From Caulobacter sp. 602-2 (GTDB lineage: Bacteria; Pseudomonadota; Alphaproteobacteria; Caulobacterales; Caulobacteraceae): a stretch of 64,000 nucleotides of DNA. This document shows positions 15,573 through 22,702 of the stretch, in pieces. Where the stretch lies: assembly GCF_011043625.1 (NCBI RefSeq), contig NZ_JAAKGT010000006.1, positions 1 through 64,000 on the forward strand, read 5' to 3'. Positions within the stretch are counted from its first letter, which is position 1. Every line of letters begins with the position of its first letter. The position numbers and the translations under genes are program-made. The notes beneath the pieces were generated by a model that saw only the letters and a program-made list of their open reading frames with translations, was not told where the DNA came from and did not search any database.

Positions 15573-16052
15573 ATGCGCGCCGTTTTTGCTTCAGTGGCCG
15601 GCGTTCTGCTTTTGTCTTTCGGCTCGCTTTGTCATGCCGGCGCCTATTCCGACGGCATGTCGAAATGTCTGGTCCGGTCGGCGACTGCCGACGACAAGGC
15701 GAGTTTGGTCGTGTGGATGCTCGTCGCGATCAGTTCGCATCCCGCCGCTAAGCCTTATTCCCAGGTGACGCCAAAGCAACGCGCTGATGCGATGGTTGCC
15801 GCAGCTACTGTCCTGGACCGTCTTGTCCTGGTCGCGTGCCGACGAGAAGCGGTAGACGTGCTGAGGTACGAGGGGCCGAACGCCCTCGCCAACTCATTCG
15901 AGCTGCTCGGAAAAATCGCCACGCAGAGCTTGATGGTGGACCCCGGCGTTTCTCGAAATCTTGGCCTAGTAGGCGCCTACATCAACTCAGATGGATGGAG
16001 CGCGCTGGGCCAGGAGGCGGGACTGCCGGAAAACGGCTTGTCCATACGATAG
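15573..16052 (+). CDS. Secreted hypothetical protein
   Basis: This 159-residue protein has a clear signal peptide (hydrophobic 8-20, cleavage near CHAG) and a mixed-helix mature part with two cysteines (Cys in MSKCLV and VACRRE) that could form a disulfide. No family was recognised. The ATG at 15573 has AGGGAGGTG upstream. The base composition is visibly less GC-rich than neighbouring housekeeping genes. It lies between intact hrpB and scrambled hrpB 3'-end fragments, so it is probably part of an accessory patch. Confidence 0.7.
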   Translation: MRAVFASVAGVLLLSFGSLCHAGAYSDGMSKCLVRSATADDKASLVVWMLVAISSHPAAKPYSQVTPKQRADAMVAAATVLDRLVLVACRREAVDVLRYEGPNALANSFELLGKIATQSLMVDPGVSRNLGLVGAYINSDGWSALGQEAGLPENGLSIR

Positions 16053-16095
16053 TCGAGCCGATGCGAAGCCGGCAGAGACGCCCTCGACCCAAGCC

Positions 16096-16155
16096 TCCCC
16101 GCACACACGGTGCATGAGGATCCTCTGAAAGGGCGGAGGCCTGCTTCCCCGCCCG
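16096..16155. repeat. Structured intergenic repeat, copy A
   Basis: This is an imperfect 60-base element sharing CACGGTGCATGAGGA, then GGCG-AGGCCT and GCTTC-CCGCCC, with a second copy at 17572-17625. Its 3' half forms the hairpin GGGCGG (16131-16136) / CCGCCC (16149-16154). The other copy keeps a stem with different bases, which suggests selection on RNA or DNA structure. Confidence 0.65.
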
Positions 16156-16273
16156 ATCCAGATCATCAAGGATCTGCCGGGCTTCCTGAAAGGCTCTTGG
16201 CGGGAAGTGAGGGGGAGATGCAGGAGTTGTATGGCATCGCGCGCATCCGTCGTTGGCCCACGGCAAGGTCCCC
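16150..16273 (+). pseudogene. Scrambled hrpB 3'-end fragments
   Basis: This is a non-coding stretch in the 434-base gap between two genes. Positions 16151-16210 match the intact hrpB at 15341-15400 with about 53 of 60 bases identical (the RPIQITKDLPGF and GSWREV codons). Positions 16247-16273 match hrpB 15283-15309 with 26 of 27 identical (the VAHGKVP codons). The two blocks are in the opposite order to the gene. They are remnants of a duplicated, rearranged hrpB tail. No intact reading frame remains. The rest of the gap (16274-16486) shows nothing recognisable. Confidence 0.8.
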
Positions 16274-16486
16274 GGATCCTAGTCCAAGCGGCGTAAGAAG
16301 ACGCCACCGGCCTCAATGTAGCGCGGGGCGATTGGCTGGACAGTTGCTCGGCTGAACTGGTGGGGCGCAGTAAGGAGAAACTCGAGGCGCCATGTAGCTT
16401 TACGTGGCGCGGGGCGCTCATGCCATTTGCACGGGAATCATGGCCGCTGTGTTAGAAGTCCTCCAGAATAGGGGCGGGCCGAACCG

Positions 16487-17446
16487 ATGGCGGAAATGAC
16501 CGAGCAGGAACTCTTCCTGGCGCAGCTCTTCAACCCTAAAGCCATGGCAGTCTATGCGCGGGTGCAGGGCAAGCGCTTTGTGCATTACACATCTGCCCAG
16601 AATGGGCTGACGATCATCAAGAACGCCGAGATGTGGATGCGCCACGCCTCGGTGATGAACGACTTCATGGAGATCGAACATGGTGCGGAATGCCTGAAGG
16701 CCGCTTGGGACTCGCAGGCTGGTCAAGTGTTTAAGACTTGGCTCGCTGGCCTTTTTGATGGGTTTCTCGACCGTTTGGTCAACGAATACAACAATGGTCA
16801 GGAACACCTGAAGAACGAGACCTACTTGACGTCAGTTTCGGTGCATGAAGACGGTGCCGAGGACGCCTACGGCCGACTGTCGATGTGGCGTGCCTATGGA
16901 GCGACAACGGGCGTGGCCCTGGTCGTCAACCCGACCGCGTTCATGGGCGATAGTGAGGTGCTGGGTGCCTATTCCGCCCCGGTGATCTATCAAAACCATG
17001 GGGAGTTCGTGGCGTGGTACGCCGAGTGGACGGCAACTCTCATGGCTCAGGAGGCAATGCTCAAGGCGCTGGGGCCCGATGAGGTGTTCGCTTACCTTAT
17101 CCATGCCTTCCGGCAGATCCTGCTGTGCACGAAGCACCCGGGCTTCTACGAAGAGCAGGAATGGCGCATCTATCATACGCCCGCCTTCGATGGTGGCCCG
17201 GACAAGGCGCTGGTTAAGAGCTTCGAGACCGTCCACGGTGTGCCTCAGCCGGTGATGAAGATACCGCTCAGACCTGAGGTCGGTGTGCCGGGCCTGGCAA
17301 TTCGGGAATTGCTCGATCGGGTGATCATCGGACCGACCGAGCACGCCTATCCAATATATCTGGCCTTCAAGGACGCGCTGCAGGCGGCGGGGATCGAGGG
17401 CGCGGGTGCGAAGATCACCCGGTCGAACATTCCATTGCGGCAATAG
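16487..17446 (+). CDS. DUF2971 domain-containing protein
   Basis: This 319-residue soluble protein has the DUF2971 pattern: an early RFVHYTS with a following MWMRHASVMNDFMEIEHG, a central YLTSVSVHEDG...LSMWRAYG, and a late EEQEWRIYHTP. The molecular function of the family is not established. Genes of this kind are scattered among accessory regions of bacterial genomes. The gene has noticeably lower GC and different codon choice from its neighbours. It is bracketed by two copies of a structured repeat and adjoins hrpB fragments, all consistent with horizontal acquisition. The start ATG at 16487 follows GGGGCGGG. Confidence 0.8.
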   Translation: MAEMTEQELFLAQLFNPKAMAVYARVQGKRFVHYTSAQNGLTIIKNAEMWMRHASVMNDFMEIEHGAECLKAAWDSQAGQVFKTWLAGLFDGFLDRLVNEYNNGQEHLKNETYLTSVSVHEDGAEDAYGRLSMWRAYGATTGVALVVNPTAFMGDSEVLGAYSAPVIYQNHGEFVAWYAEWTATLMAQEAMLKALGPDEVFAYLIHAFRQILLCTKHPGFYEEQEWRIYHTPAFDGGPDKALVKSFETVHGVPQPVMKIPLRPEVGVPGLAIRELLDRVIIGPTEHAYPIYLAFKDALQAAGIEGAGAKITRSNIPLRQ

Positions 17447-17571
17447 CGGGGGGCAGTGGTTGCATGTGCGAGGGAAATGAGGCGGTGAGTGGCGGGGAGG
17501 TGTAGGGCAATCAACGCTCCCGCATCCTTGCCCCCCAACAACAAACCACCCCGCCAGCCTTGCGCTCCCCG

Positions 17572-17625
17572 ACCCCCACGGTGCATGAGGAACCCTGACA
17601 CGGCGAGGCCTCTGCTTCGCCGCCC
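17572..17625. repeat. Structured intergenic repeat, copy B
   Basis: This is the second copy of the element at 16096-16155, in the same orientation, just before gatB. CACGGTGCATGAGGA begins at 17577. The hairpin arms here are CGGCGA (17601-17606) and TCGCCG (17617-17622), around an AGGCCT-containing loop as in copy A. The two copies flank the DUF2971 gene. Confidence 0.65.
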
Positions 17626-17666
17626 GCGCTAACCGGCCTTCCGGCGACGGAGGGAGGACAAGAGAC

Positions 17667-19163
17667 ATGACCGAAGCTGCTTCCAAGACGATCAAGGGTC
17701 GCACCGGCGACTGGGAAATGGTGCTGGGCCTCGAGGTTCACGCCCAGGTGGCCAGCAAGTCCAAGCTGTTTTCGGGCGCCGCCGTCGGCTTCGGCGCCGG
17801 TCCCAACGAGCAGGTCAGCCTCGTGGACGCGGCCATGCCGGGCATGCTGCCGGTGCTGAACCGCTTCTGCGTCGAGCAGGCGGTGAAGACGGGCCTGGGC
17901 CTGAAGGCGCAGATCAATCTGAAGAGCCGCTTCGACCGCAAGAACTACTTCTATCCCGACTTGCCGCAGGGCTATCAGATCAGCCAGTTCGACCAGCCGA
18001 TCGTCGGCGAGGGCGTGGTCGTGGTCGAGCGCGACGACGGCACGACCTTCGACGTGCGCATCGAGCGTCTGCATCTGGAGCAGGACGCCGGCAAGTCGCT
18101 GCACGACCAGGATCCGAACGCCACCTATGTCGACCTGAACCGTGCGGGCACGGCGCTGATGGAGATCGTCTCCAAGCCCGACATGCGCACCTCGGAAGAG
18201 GCCGCCGCCTACGTGAAGAAGCTGCGGACGATCCTCGTCTATCTGGGCACCTGCGACGGCGACATGGAGAAGGGCAACCTTCGCGCCGACGTCAACGTGT
18301 CGGTCTGCCGTCCGGGCGACTACGAGAAGTTCCGCGAGACCGGCAGCTTCAAGCACCTGGGCACGCGCTGCGAGATCAAGAACGTCAACTCGTATCGCTA
18401 CATCCAGCAGGCCATCGAGTACGAAGCCCGTCGCCAGATCGAGATCCTGGAAGACGGCGGCACGATCGACCAAGAGACGCGCCTGTTCGACCCGAACAAG
18501 GGCGAGACCCGCTCGATGCGTTCGAAGGAAGAGGCGCACGACTACCGCTATTTCCCCGATCCGGACCTGCTGCCGCTGGTTCTGGACCCGGCCTGGGTGA
18601 AGGAGATCGAGACCACGCTGCCGGAACTGCCGGACGCCAAGAAGGCGCGCCTGCAGTCGGAGTACGGCCTCTCGGCCTATGACGCCGGCGTGCTGATCAT
18701 CGACGCCGAGCGGGCCGACTACTTCGAGGCCGCCGCCAAGGGCCGCGACGCCAAGCTGGTGGCCAACTGGGTGACGAACGAGCTGCTGGCCAAGCTTTCG
18801 GCCGCCGGCACGGCGTTCCCGGACTCGCCGCTGCCCTCGTCGGACATCGCCCAGCTGGTCGAGCTGATCGAGAACGGCACGATTTCGTCGAAGATCGCCA
18901 AGGAGGTCTTCGAGCACATGTGGGCCGGCGAAGGCCGTCCCGCGCAGATCGTCGAGAAGCGCGGCCTGGTTCAGATCAACGACACCGGCGCCATCGAGGC
19001 GGCGATCGACGAGCTGATCGGGGCCAACCCCGACAAGGCCGCGGCGGTGAAGGAAAAGCCCCAGGCCATCGGCTGGTTCGTCGGCCAGGTCATGAAGGCC
19101 ACCGGCGGCAAGGCCAACCCGGGCACGGTCAACGACCTGCTGAAGGCCAAGCTGGGTCTCTGA
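17667..19163 (+). CDS. gatB: Asp-tRNA(Asn)/Glu-tRNA(Gln) amidotransferase subunit B
   Basis: This 498-residue protein is full length for GatB. The N-terminal catalytic kinase-like domain includes [36 protein letters not shown] and a RADVNVSV segment. The C-terminal part is the tail domain ([17 protein letters not shown]) that grips the tRNA. GatB phosphorylates and transamidates misacylated Glu-tRNA(Gln) or Asp-tRNA(Asn) within the GatCAB complex. gatA and gatC are not in this window. A strong ribosome-binding site, AGGGAGGA, lies 10 bases before the ATG. Confidence 0.97.
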   Translation: MTEAASKTIKGRTGDWEMVLGLEVHAQVASKSKLFSGAAVGFGAGPNEQVSLVDAAMPGMLPVLNRFCVEQAVKTGLGLKAQINLKSRFDRKNYFYPDLPQGYQISQFDQPIVGEGVVVVERDDGTTFDVRIERLHLEQDAGKSLHDQDPNATYVDLNRAGTALMEIVSKPDMRTSEEAAAYVKKLRTILVYLGTCDGDMEKGNLRADVNVSVCRPGDYEKFRETGSFKHLGTRCEIKNVNSYRYIQQAIEYEARRQIEILEDGGTIDQETRLFDPNKGETRSMRSKEEAHDYRYFPDPDLLPLVLDPAWVKEIETTLPELPDAKKARLQSEYGLSAYDAGVLIIDAERADYFEAAAKGRDAKLVANWVTNELLAKLSAAGTAFPDSPLPSSDIAQLVELIENGTISSKIAKEVFEHMWAGEGRPAQIVEKRGLVQINDTGAIEAAIDELIGANPDKAAAVKEKPQAIGWFVGQVMKATGGKANPGTVNDLLKAKLGL

Positions 19164-19169
19164 GGTTCG

Positions 19170-19275
19170 GTGCGTCCTTCGAGGCTCCCCTTCGGGTCGC
19201 GCCTCAGGATGAGGGACCTATTGCACTGACTTCCTCTTCCTGAGGCGCCCGCGCAGCGGGCCTCGAAGGACGCAC
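19170..19275. repeat. Long palindromic intergenic repeat, copy 1
   Basis: The outer arms GTGCGTCCTTCGAGGC (19170-19185) and GCCTCGAAGGACGCAC (19260-19275) are perfect inverted repeats, with an inner GCGCCTCAGGATGAGG / CTTCCTGAGGCGC pair. The same element occurs at 38048-38159. Repeats with this core are common in Caulobacter and other alphaproteobacterial genomes. Confidence 0.85.
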
Positions 19276-19287
19276 AGACCAAAAGAA

Positions 19288-19324
19288 AAGGGCCCGTCGC
19301 GAAAGCGGCGGGCCCTTCTCTTTT
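19288..19324. terminator. Rho-independent terminator after gatB
   Basis: Stem AAGGGCCCGTCGC (19288-19300) and GCGGCGGGCCCTT (19305-19317) with a GAAA loop has one mismatch and is followed by CTCTTTT. The A-rich flank on the left (AAAAGAAAAG) gives a T run on the minus strand, so it may serve both convergent genes. Confidence 0.85.
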
Positions 19325-19350
19325 CGGAGGGGACTCGAACTGGGACGCGC

Positions 19351-19746
19351 CTATTGCGGCGTGGTCGGGTCCTGAGCGGACGACGAGGCGGCCGGATCGC
19401 CCGTGTGCTTCTTGTGCTTCTTGGACCTCTGCTCGGGCTTGGCGGCGTCCTCGGCCGCCGGGGCGGTGGTGGTCGAGGTCTCGCCGGGGGCCGTGGCCGA
19501 GGTCGGCTCGCCCGCGCTGGCCGCGCTGTCGGCCTGCGGCGTGGTGCTGTCAGTGGTCGCGGGGGCGGTGGTCGAGGCCGACGGATCGGTCGTCGTGGTC
19601 GACGAGCCCCAGCTGCTGCTGCTGCTGGACGAAGGCGGAGGGGTCTGGGCGGAGGGATCGGCCGGGGCCTGCTGGGCCAGGGCCGAACCGGCGTAGCCGG
19701 CGGCGGCGAGGGCGAGGACGGCGGCGGAGATGCGCAAGCTCTTCAT
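19351..19746 (-). CDS. Secreted Ser/Thr/Pro-rich low-complexity protein
   Basis: This 131-residue protein has a signal peptide ending near SALAQQ (residue 25). The mature chain is almost entirely Ser, Thr, Pro and Ala, with a run of seven Ser, then a short basic patch RSKKHKKH near the C-terminus. It is predicted to be disordered and periplasmic or secreted. No family is recognised. Its function is unknown; a cell-wall-associated or linker role is only a guess. Confidence 0.65.
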   Translation of the reverse strand: MKSLRISAAVLALAAAGYAGSALAQQAPADPSAQTPPPSSSSSSSWGSSTTTTDPSASTTAPATTDSTTPQADSAASAGEPTSATAPGETSTTTAPAAEDAAKPEQRSKKHKKHTGDPAASSSAQDPTTPQ

Positions 19747-19878
19747 CGGTAAGCGCCTTCGTGTCTGCTGCGTCGGACTGTGACGCGAGGCTCACGCTGG
19801 CGGCGGCTTGCGGCCGAAATGACCCGACAATCGGGCTTTGCGGCCCGATGCATGGCGCACGCGCGGCGAGCGTGGCGC

Positions 19879-19914
19879 AAAAACGGCGCCCCAGGTGGTG
19901 TTCCCGGGGCGCCG
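19879..19914 (-). terminator. Rho-independent terminator of the RcnB-like gene
   Basis: Arms CGGCGCCCC (19884-19892) and GGGGCGCCG (19906-19914) form a 9-base stem. On the minus strand it is followed by TTTTT (AAAAA at 19879-19883). It lies 36 bases past the stop of the RcnB-like gene. Confidence 0.8.
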
Positions 19915-19949
19915 CAAGACTTTTCAGATATCGACGAAATGCCGACGAT

Positions 19950-20450
19950 CTAGTTGTTGATGATCTCGAAGATCAGGCCCGTGGCGATGGCGGCCAGCAC
20001 GTAGTCGTTGCCGGCGCGGTACCAGTAGTAGCCGCGGGGCGGGTGACGCAGGTGGTAGCGGCCGTAGTCGTGCACGACGTAGCCGCCGCCGCGATAGTAG
20101 GGCGGCAGGTAGCCGCCGCGACGCCAGGCGTTGTAGCCCGGGCGATAGTCCGGACGGCCGTAATAGTGGGCCGGCGGAGCGCCGTAGTGCCAGCGGTCAC
20201 GATAGTAGTAGCCGTTGTAGCGGCGGTCGTCCCAGCGGTCGTGGCGGTTGTCGCGGCGGTCGTCGCGACGATCCCAACGGCCGTCACGGCGGTCATCGCG
20301 GCGATCCCAGCGGTCGCCGCGGCGGTCGTCACGACGGTCCCAGCGGTCCTCGTGGTGGCCGCGGCCCTGGGCCGAGGCCTCGGTGGCGACGGCGGCCATC
20401 GGGCCGGCGACCGAGGCCACGGCGGCGATGGTGAGCAACAGACGTTTCAT
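19950..20450 (-). CDS. RcnB-like periplasmic protein with Asp/Arg/Trp repeats
   Basis: This 166-residue protein has a signal peptide (cleavage near EASAQG, residue 28). The mature part contains tandem units such as DRWDRRDDRR and DGRWDRRDDRR, then a Tyr/Gly/Pro-rich section and the C-terminal RGYYWYRAGNDYVLAAIATGLI motif typical of the RcnB family. RcnB itself modulates Ni/Co efflux in E. coli. Most alphaproteobacterial members have no known function. The last 20 residues are hydrophobic and may touch the membrane. Confidence 0.8.
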   Translation of the reverse strand: MKRLLLTIAAVASVAGPMAAVATEASAQGRGHHEDRWDRRDDRRGDRWDRRDDRRDGRWDRRDDRRDNRHDRWDDRRYNGYYYRDRWHYGAPPAHYYGRPDYRPGYNAWRRGGYLPPYYRGGGYVVHDYGRYHLRHPPRGYYWYRAGNDYVLAAIATGLIFEIINN

Positions 20451-20631
20451 ACTGACGTCTCCTTGTGGTCAGCGGTCGCCTGACGGCGGCCTAGTCCCTC
20501 GACCTTGGAAACAAGATTGATCCCCGGCGCCTGAACCGTCGCTGAACGGTCATGTCAGGATGGGTGTTGGCGTCGCGCGCGGGCGTGGCCATGTTCTGCG
20601 TCATCAAGACCGACATCAGGGAGTCGCGTGC

Positions 20632-21357
20632 ATGACCAGCCCCATCGAGCTGCACTATTGGCCCACGCCCAACGGCTGGAAGATCTCCATCGCGCTGGAG
20701 GAGATGGGCCTGCCCTACGAGATGGTCCCGGTGAACATCGGCGCGGGCGAGCAGTTCAAGCCGGAGTTCCTGGCCATCAGCCCCAACAACCGCATGCCGG
20801 CCATCGTCGATCCGGACGGTCCGGACGGCCAGCCGATCTCGGTCTTCGAGTCCGGCGCCATCCTGCAGTACCTGGCCCGCAAGACCGGCCAGTTCTACGG
20901 GCAGGGCGAGCGCGACCGGGTGAACATCGACCAGTGGGTGATGTGGCAGATGGGCGGTCTGGGGCCCATGGCCGGCCAGACCCACCACTTCCGCCAGTAC
21001 GCCGGGGCGATCATCGCCGATCAGCGCCAGCTGGCCTACGGCGCGATCCGCTACACCAACGAGACCCACCGCCTGTACGGGGTGCTGAACAAGCAGCTGG
21101 CGGGCAGGGATTTCGTCTGCGGCCAATTGTCCATCGCCGACTTCGCCATCTGGCCGTGGGTCGTGCCGTGGAAGAACCAGGGAATCCAGATCGAGGAGTT
21201 CCCGAACATCAAGGCGTGGTTCGAGCGACTGAATGCGCGCGAGGCCGTGCAAAAGGGCTTCAAGCTCGGGGCGGAACTGCGTTCCGGCGGCCTGCAAGCG
21301 TCTGGAAAAGCTGCCGAAGAGGCGCGCAAGGTTCTGTTCGGCCAGCGGGCGCGTTAA
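20632..21357 (+). CDS. Glutathione S-transferase family protein (YfcG/Ure2-like)
   Basis: This 241-residue protein has the two-domain GST layout. The N-terminal thioredoxin-like domain contains TPNGWKISIALEEMGLPYE, the cis-Pro segment NNRMPAIVD and the glutathione-binding ESGAILQYLA. The helical C-terminal domain contains LSIADFAIWPWV. The TPNGWK start and the wide DQWVMWQMGGLGPMAGQ region match the YfcG / Ure2-like disulfide reductase subgroup. It is cytoplasmic. The ATG at 20632 follows AGGGAG. Confidence 0.9.
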   Translation: MTSPIELHYWPTPNGWKISIALEEMGLPYEMVPVNIGAGEQFKPEFLAISPNNRMPAIVDPDGPDGQPISVFESGAILQYLARKTGQFYGQGERDRVNIDQWVMWQMGGLGPMAGQTHHFRQYAGAIIADQRQLAYGAIRYTNETHRLYGVLNKQLAGRDFVCGQLSIADFAIWPWVVPWKNQGIQIEEFPNIKAWFERLNAREAVQKGFKLGAELRSGGLQASGKAAEEARKVLFGQRAR

Positions 21358-21396
21358 CCACCCGTATACCCGTGTTTATCGGGTGTTACTTCAATG

Positions 21397-21422
21397 ATCG
21401 AGGCGTGTTGTCGCGCCTCGAT
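21397..21422. other. Hairpin in the leader of the Sel1-like gene
   Basis: ATCGAGGCG (21397-21405) and CGCCTCGAT (21414-21422) form a perfect 9-base stem with an 8-base loop. A second small hairpin, ACCCG / CGGGT, lies just upstream. No T tract follows. It could be a weak terminator of the GST gene or part of the leader of the next gene. Confidence 0.4.
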
Positions 21423-21531
21423 TCATGATCTCTGCGCGCTTAACTATATGTTCAGCGAGCAAGGTTTTCTCTGTGTTCATGGCCGAGCTGGACCACTGGG
21501 GATCAGCCGGAAGGACTGGGGAACTGAAGTG

Positions 21532-21810
21532 ATGATGATGAGCATCGAACCGCCCGCCGTCGTGATGGGCCTGCCGCTGCCGACCGCTGAATCGACCGGC
21601 GACGAGCTGTTCCGCATGGGCATGCTGTATTCGACCGGCCAGGGCGGCGCGCCGCTGGACTACGTCTCGGCCCACATGCTGTTCAACCTGGCCGCCATGC
21701 GCGGTTCGGTCGAGGCCAAGGTCTATCGCAAGGAACTGTCGCAAGAGATGGCCAGCGAAGACGTCGCCGAAGCCCAGCGCCAGGCGCGCCAATGGCTGGC
21801 TCACGGCTGA
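21532..21810 (+). CDS. Small Sel1-like repeat protein
   Basis: This 92-residue protein holds one or two Sel1-like helical repeats: ELFRMGMLYSTGQGGAPLDYV then AHMLFNLAAMRGSVEAKVYR. Such repeats mediate protein contacts. Three ATG codons in a row (21532, 21535, 21538) make the exact start ambiguous. No signal peptide is present. Its partner is unknown. Confidence 0.8.
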   Translation: MMMSIEPPAVVMGLPLPTAESTGDELFRMGMLYSTGQGGAPLDYVSAHMLFNLAAMRGSVEAKVYRKELSQEMASEDVAEAQRQARQWLAHG

Positions 21811-21875
21811 ACCACGGTTCAGCCGTCTCTACTCTCGGGCCGGACGCTCTCTGGATCCGGCCGTGACTTTCAAGG

Positions 21876-22637
21876 TCAGTTGCTGAAGCCGTTGATGGCG
21901 TAGCTGAAGCTGATCGGCAGCAGGTCTCGGAAGTACTGCTGCATGAACAGGCCCGTCTCCGCCGCCCCGCTGCGCGGCACGTAGACGATGTCGAAGCGGC
22001 GAAGCGGCACCAGGTCCGCGCCGCGCGGGTCGGTCAGACCCTTCAGAAGATCCGCCGTGCGCATCATGGCCCGACCGTCGGGGCCGCGCCGGATGATGAT
22101 CACCTGGCTGCGCTTGGACGAGCTCTTGAACCCGCCGGCCTGGATCACGGCCCGCAGGGCGTCGCCGTCGCCGGCCATGTCGTAGACGCCGGGATTGCCG
22201 ACCTCGCCGCCGACGAACACCTTCAGCGGCGCCGTCGCCTTGACCGCCACCTGCACCTGCGGACGCAGCAGCTGCTGGCCGTAGGCCTGGGTCAGCGAGG
22301 CTTCCAGTTCCTCGATCGTGCGGTCGGCGGCCATGACCGGTCCGACCAGCGGCAAAGCGACGCGGCCGTCGGGCTGCACCACCACCGACTTATTAAGCTC
22401 CGTGGCTGAAGGTACGGTCACCTCGAGCTCGTCGCCCGGATAGAAGCGGTAGGCGGGTTCGCTCTCGCTCCAGTCGGCGTAGCCGATGTTGGGGAACTGG
22501 CCGGTGGGCCGCGGGGCGGGCGTCAGCGGCTCGCCGTCGACGTGGCCGCAGGCCGAGAGGCTGGCGCTCGCGAGCGCCAGGGCCAGGGCGGTGGAGAGAG
22601 CGTTGCGCCGATCCATGCGACGGTTCTTACCAAACAT
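21876..22637 (-). CDS. hfsD: Outer-membrane polysaccharide export lipoprotein (HfsD-like)
   Basis: This 253-residue Wza/GumB-type export protein has a lipobox LSAC near residue 30. The polysaccharide export domain (YRFYPGDELEVTVP, VQPDGRVALPLVGPV) is followed by a SLBB-like domain (VFVGGEVGNPGVYDM, then DALRAVIQAGGF). It should form the outer-membrane portal for polysaccharide. It is divergent from Wzc-like, tyrosine-kinase-like and Wzy-like genes, the same gene set as Caulobacter hfsD, hfsA, hfsB and hfsC, so it is assigned to holdfast export. An ATG at 22616 is an alternative start. Confidence 0.85.
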   Translation of the reverse strand: MFGKNRRMDRRNALSTALALALASASLSACGHVDGEPLTPAPRPTGQFPNIGYADWSESEPAYRFYPGDELEVTVPSATELNKSVVVQPDGRVALPLVGPVMAADRTIEELEASLTQAYGQQLLRPQVQVAVKATAPLKVFVGGEVGNPGVYDMAGDGDALRAVIQAGGFKSSSKRSQVIIIRRGPDGRAMMRTADLLKGLTDPRGADLVPLRRFDIVYVPRSGAAETGLFMQQYFRDLLPISFSYAINGFSN

Positions 22638-22639
22638 AG

Positions 22640-22654
22640 GTAACCAAACCTTAA
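22640..22654. promoter_or_regulatory. CtrA-box-like motif between hfsD and hfsA
   Basis: On the minus strand the sequence reads TTAA, seven bases, then TTAC, which is one mismatch from the Caulobacter CtrA consensus TTAA-N7-TTAA. It lies in the short divergent region, about 50 bases upstream of the hfsA ATG. With the longer hfsD start it lies only 2 bases upstream of that ATG. It may give cell-cycle control; this is inference from one near-match. Confidence 0.3.
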
Positions 22655-22702
22655 GCCCGGAAGCCCCAGGGTCATGTGGAAATTTGGACCCATTGGATTC
22701 GC

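Noticed and set aside
16053..16421. Short frames between the secreted protein and the DUF2971 gene
   Set aside because: They run through the structured repeat and hrpB fragments, lack ribosome sites and show no protein-like composition.
20234..20345. Short regularly repeated DNA resembling a CRISPR array
   Set aside because: The repeats are codons for Asp/Arg/Trp units inside an open frame, without spacer-like unique sequence of constant length and without cas genes.
21440..21454. TTAA-N7-TTCA ahead of the Sel1-like gene as a CtrA box
   Set aside because: Only one half-site is exact and the second has a mismatch. Such matches are expected by chance, and no other cell-cycle signal is nearby.
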